Origin: Gammaproteobacteria bacterium
GTDB taxonomy: Bacteria; Pseudomonadota; Gammaproteobacteria; CAISUE01
NCBI GenBank assembly: GCA_947378515.1
Contig: CANCKG010000065.1
Coordinates: forward strand, 1 to 5,507
Direction of reading: 5' to 3'
DNA: 5,507 nucleotides
The position numbers and the translations under genes were made by a program. Every line of letters begins with the position of its first letter. The stretch's first letter is position 1. The notes under the pieces were generated by a model. That model saw nothing but the letters and a program-made list of their open reading frames with translations. It was not told the DNA's origin and ran no database searches. Below are positions 4,386-5,507 of this stretch, in pieces.

Positions 4386-4718
4386 TTATTTAGTAAAAAT
4401 AATCGTGCTCTTGATGGGGTTAATCATGCCTAATTGATGTTCAGCCATGTTTTGAATCCGCAAAGGAGATGACCAGGTGTTTTGCTCAAGTAGCAATTTA
4501 CCTTGCTCGATCACCATATCGTCGTGTTGGCGCTGCAAATTATGCAATTCGATGAATTCACGTCGATTGCGATCTTTGACGTAAATCACCGCAAAAGCTG
4601 TTGTCAGTAGCGCGACTAATAATAGACCAATAATGTTATTTTGGAAAGAAAATACCATATGGCGAAGATTGCCGGGATTAAAGGTTCCGGCAGCGAGTGC
4701 TCTAGCGCTAGCATTCAT
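4386..4718 (-). CDS. ftsL: FtsL cell-division protein
   Basis: A 110-residue bitopic divisome protein. FtsL forms a complex with FtsB and FtsQ that helps activate FtsW-FtsI septal peptidoglycan synthesis. Seen: a cytoplasmic N-terminus of about 27 residues, one transmembrane segment (NIIGLLLVALLTTAFAVIYV, about 28-47), a charged heptad-like region (about 48-75) that would coil with FtsB, and the conserved periplasmic LLLEQNTWSSPLRIQNMAEHQLGM block (75-98). The length is close to the usual 100-121. The ATG shares ATGA with the rsmH stop and has AGGAG at 4733-4729, ten bases away. ftsI normally comes next in the dcw cluster, but here psd lies directly downstream on the other strand, so this ftsL is cut off from ftsI. 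Confidence 0.93.
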   Translation of the reverse strand: MNASARALAAGTFNPGNLRHMVFSFQNNIIGLLLVALLTTAFAVIYVKDRNRREFIELHNLQRQHDDMVIEQGKLLLEQNTWSSPLRIQNMAEHQLGMINPIKSTIIFTK

Positions 4719-5507
4719 CGTATTTTTTCTCCTATCCTTAAAATCGCACTACGCGCTCTTAAGTTGTGCGTGATTTCTGTATCACTGGGTTTAATCGCTT
4801 TTCCGATTCGTTTTAGTCGTAAATTGCGTTGTTCGTCACTTAACGGTAAAGTTTTCAATTGAGGATCACCTTCTGCTTCGCGGCGCATGAATAATTTCAC
4901 CATCCGATCTTCGAGCGAGTGAAAACTAATGACGGCGAGTCGCCCACCAGGTGTTAAGGCTTCTAATGCTGCTGCTAAACCTGTGTGCAGCGCGGACATT
5001 TCTTGATTTAAGAAAATACGAATGGCTTGAAAGCTGCGCGTTGCTGGATGTTTATGCTTTTCCCATTTGGGGATCGCGCGGCCAATGTGCAGCGCTAATT
5101 GGTGCGTGGTAGTGATCGGCGCGATTTCACGGGCCATGACTATGTTGCGTGCCACTCGCCTGGAAAAACGCTCTTCGCCAAATTCCCAAATAATATTCGC
5201 TAATACGGTTTCATCGACGGTTTGTAGCCATTCACTGGCACTGATCCCCGAATCGGGATTCATCCGCATATCCAGTGGGCCATCAACACTAAAGCTAAAG
5301 CCACGCCTGGCATCGTTTAATTGCGGGGAAGACACACCTAAATCTAATAACACACCGTCTAGAGGCCGCTTAAATGGCTTCACTTTGAGCGCTAGGTCGG
5401 CGAATGAGCCATGTTCTAGTGTTAAACGTGATTCATGCGCAAATTGCGCCTGACCATAAGCAATGGCTTCAGGATCATGGTCTAGAGCTAATAACTGACC
5501 ATGAGGG
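4715..5507 (-). CDS. rsmH: 16S rRNA m4C1402 methyltransferase RsmH (MraW), 5' end outside window
   Basis: RsmH uses S-adenosylmethionine to methylate N4 of C1402 in 16S rRNA, tuning the ribosomal P site; its gene opens the dcw cluster after mraZ. The frame is open to the window edge with first full codon at 5506, giving 263 residues in view out of about 310; the missing part includes the N-terminal GRGGHS motif. Seen: LLALDHDPEAIA (SAM-binding acidic residue, about 5-16), GVLLDLGVSSPQLNDARRGFSF (about 51-72), GPLDMRM, FGEERFSRRVAR, HPATRSFQAIRIFLNQE, GGRLAVISFHSLEDRMVKLFM and the terminal NLRARSAILRIGEK. The GTG at 5383 is an internal codon, not the start. It overlaps ftsL by ATGA, showing tight coupling. 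No damage is visible. Confidence 0.96.
   Translation of the reverse strand, partial: PHGQLLALDHDPEAIAYGQAQFAHESRLTLEHGSFADLALKVKPFKRPLDGVLLDLGVSSPQLNDARRGFSFSVDGPLDMRMNPDSGISASEWLQTVDETVLANIIWEFGEERFSRRVARNIVMAREIAPITTTHQLALHIGRAIPKWEKHKHPATRSFQAIRIFLNQEMSALHTGLAAALEALTPGGRLAVISFHSLEDRMVKLFMRREAEGDPQLKTLPLSDEQRNLRLKRIGKAIKPSDTEITHNLRARSAILRIGEKIR

Noticed and set aside
4641..4862. 73-codon plus-strand frame across the ftsL/rsmH junction
   Set aside because: Antisense to two well-recognised genes and without family signature.
5381..5383. GTG as the start of rsmH
   Set aside because: The frame stays open to the window edge and the upstream residues, including LLALDHDPEAIA, match RsmH, so the GTG is internal.
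5067..5453. 128-codon plus-strand frame antisense to rsmH
   Set aside because: Long but rich in Ser and Cys, typical of an antisense shadow. The opposite strand encodes conserved RsmH motifs throughout.
1..5507. tRNA genes, rRNA genes or a CRISPR array
   Set aside because: No cloverleaf-like segment, rRNA motif or regularly spaced direct repeats were seen on either strand.

Overview
The window looks like a piece of a gammaproteobacterial chromosome with moderate to low GC. The protein set (YciB, YciO, RatA/RnfH, NusB, Psd, FtsL, RsmH) and the close match of YciO, NusB and Psd to their E. coli counterparts as I remember them support this class. The genome may belong to a Legionella/Coxiella-like lineage, but that is only an impression from codon style, short intergenic repeats and a rearranged gene order. 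Almost everything is ordinary housekeeping; the unusual content is in the gaps between genes.

Layout: 1-276 (+) is the 3' part of a MazF-type toxin gene cut by the window edge. It ends inside the 3' end of a minus-strand pair, bolA family (253-522) and yciB (528-1058). The gap 1059-1315 holds a roughly 160-bp IS200/IS605-like palindromic remnant (about 1077-1236) and two back-to-back TATAAT boxes. yciO (1316-1936, +) converges on and overlaps the minus-strand pair ratA-rnfH (2679-1920), whose reading frames overlap by 8 nt. The gap 2680-3016 holds no gene. It contains a perfect 13-bp inverted repeat at the ratA start, a 126-bp MITE-like element with 17-bp perfect terminal inverted repeats, and promoter-like boxes. 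nusB (3017-3469) and psd (3466-4320) form a plus-strand operon with an ATGA stop/start overlap. A short REP-like palindrome lies at about 4326-4358. On the minus strand, rsmH (entering from the right edge, 5507-4715) and ftsL (4718-4386) share another ATGA overlap and are the beginning of the dcw cell-division cluster.

Functionally, rsmH methylates 16S rRNA and ftsL belongs to the divisome; nusB serves rRNA antitermination and psd makes phosphatidylethanolamine; ratA/rnfH are a conserved pair of small proteins, and yciB is an envelope protein. Two conserved neighbourhoods are broken: smpB is not beside ratA, and ftsI does not follow ftsL. I did not find a new defence system, CRISPR array or gene cluster of unknown function. 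The best candidates for something undescribed are the structured, transposon-derived leader in front of yciB and the repeat-rich ratA/nusB intergenic region.
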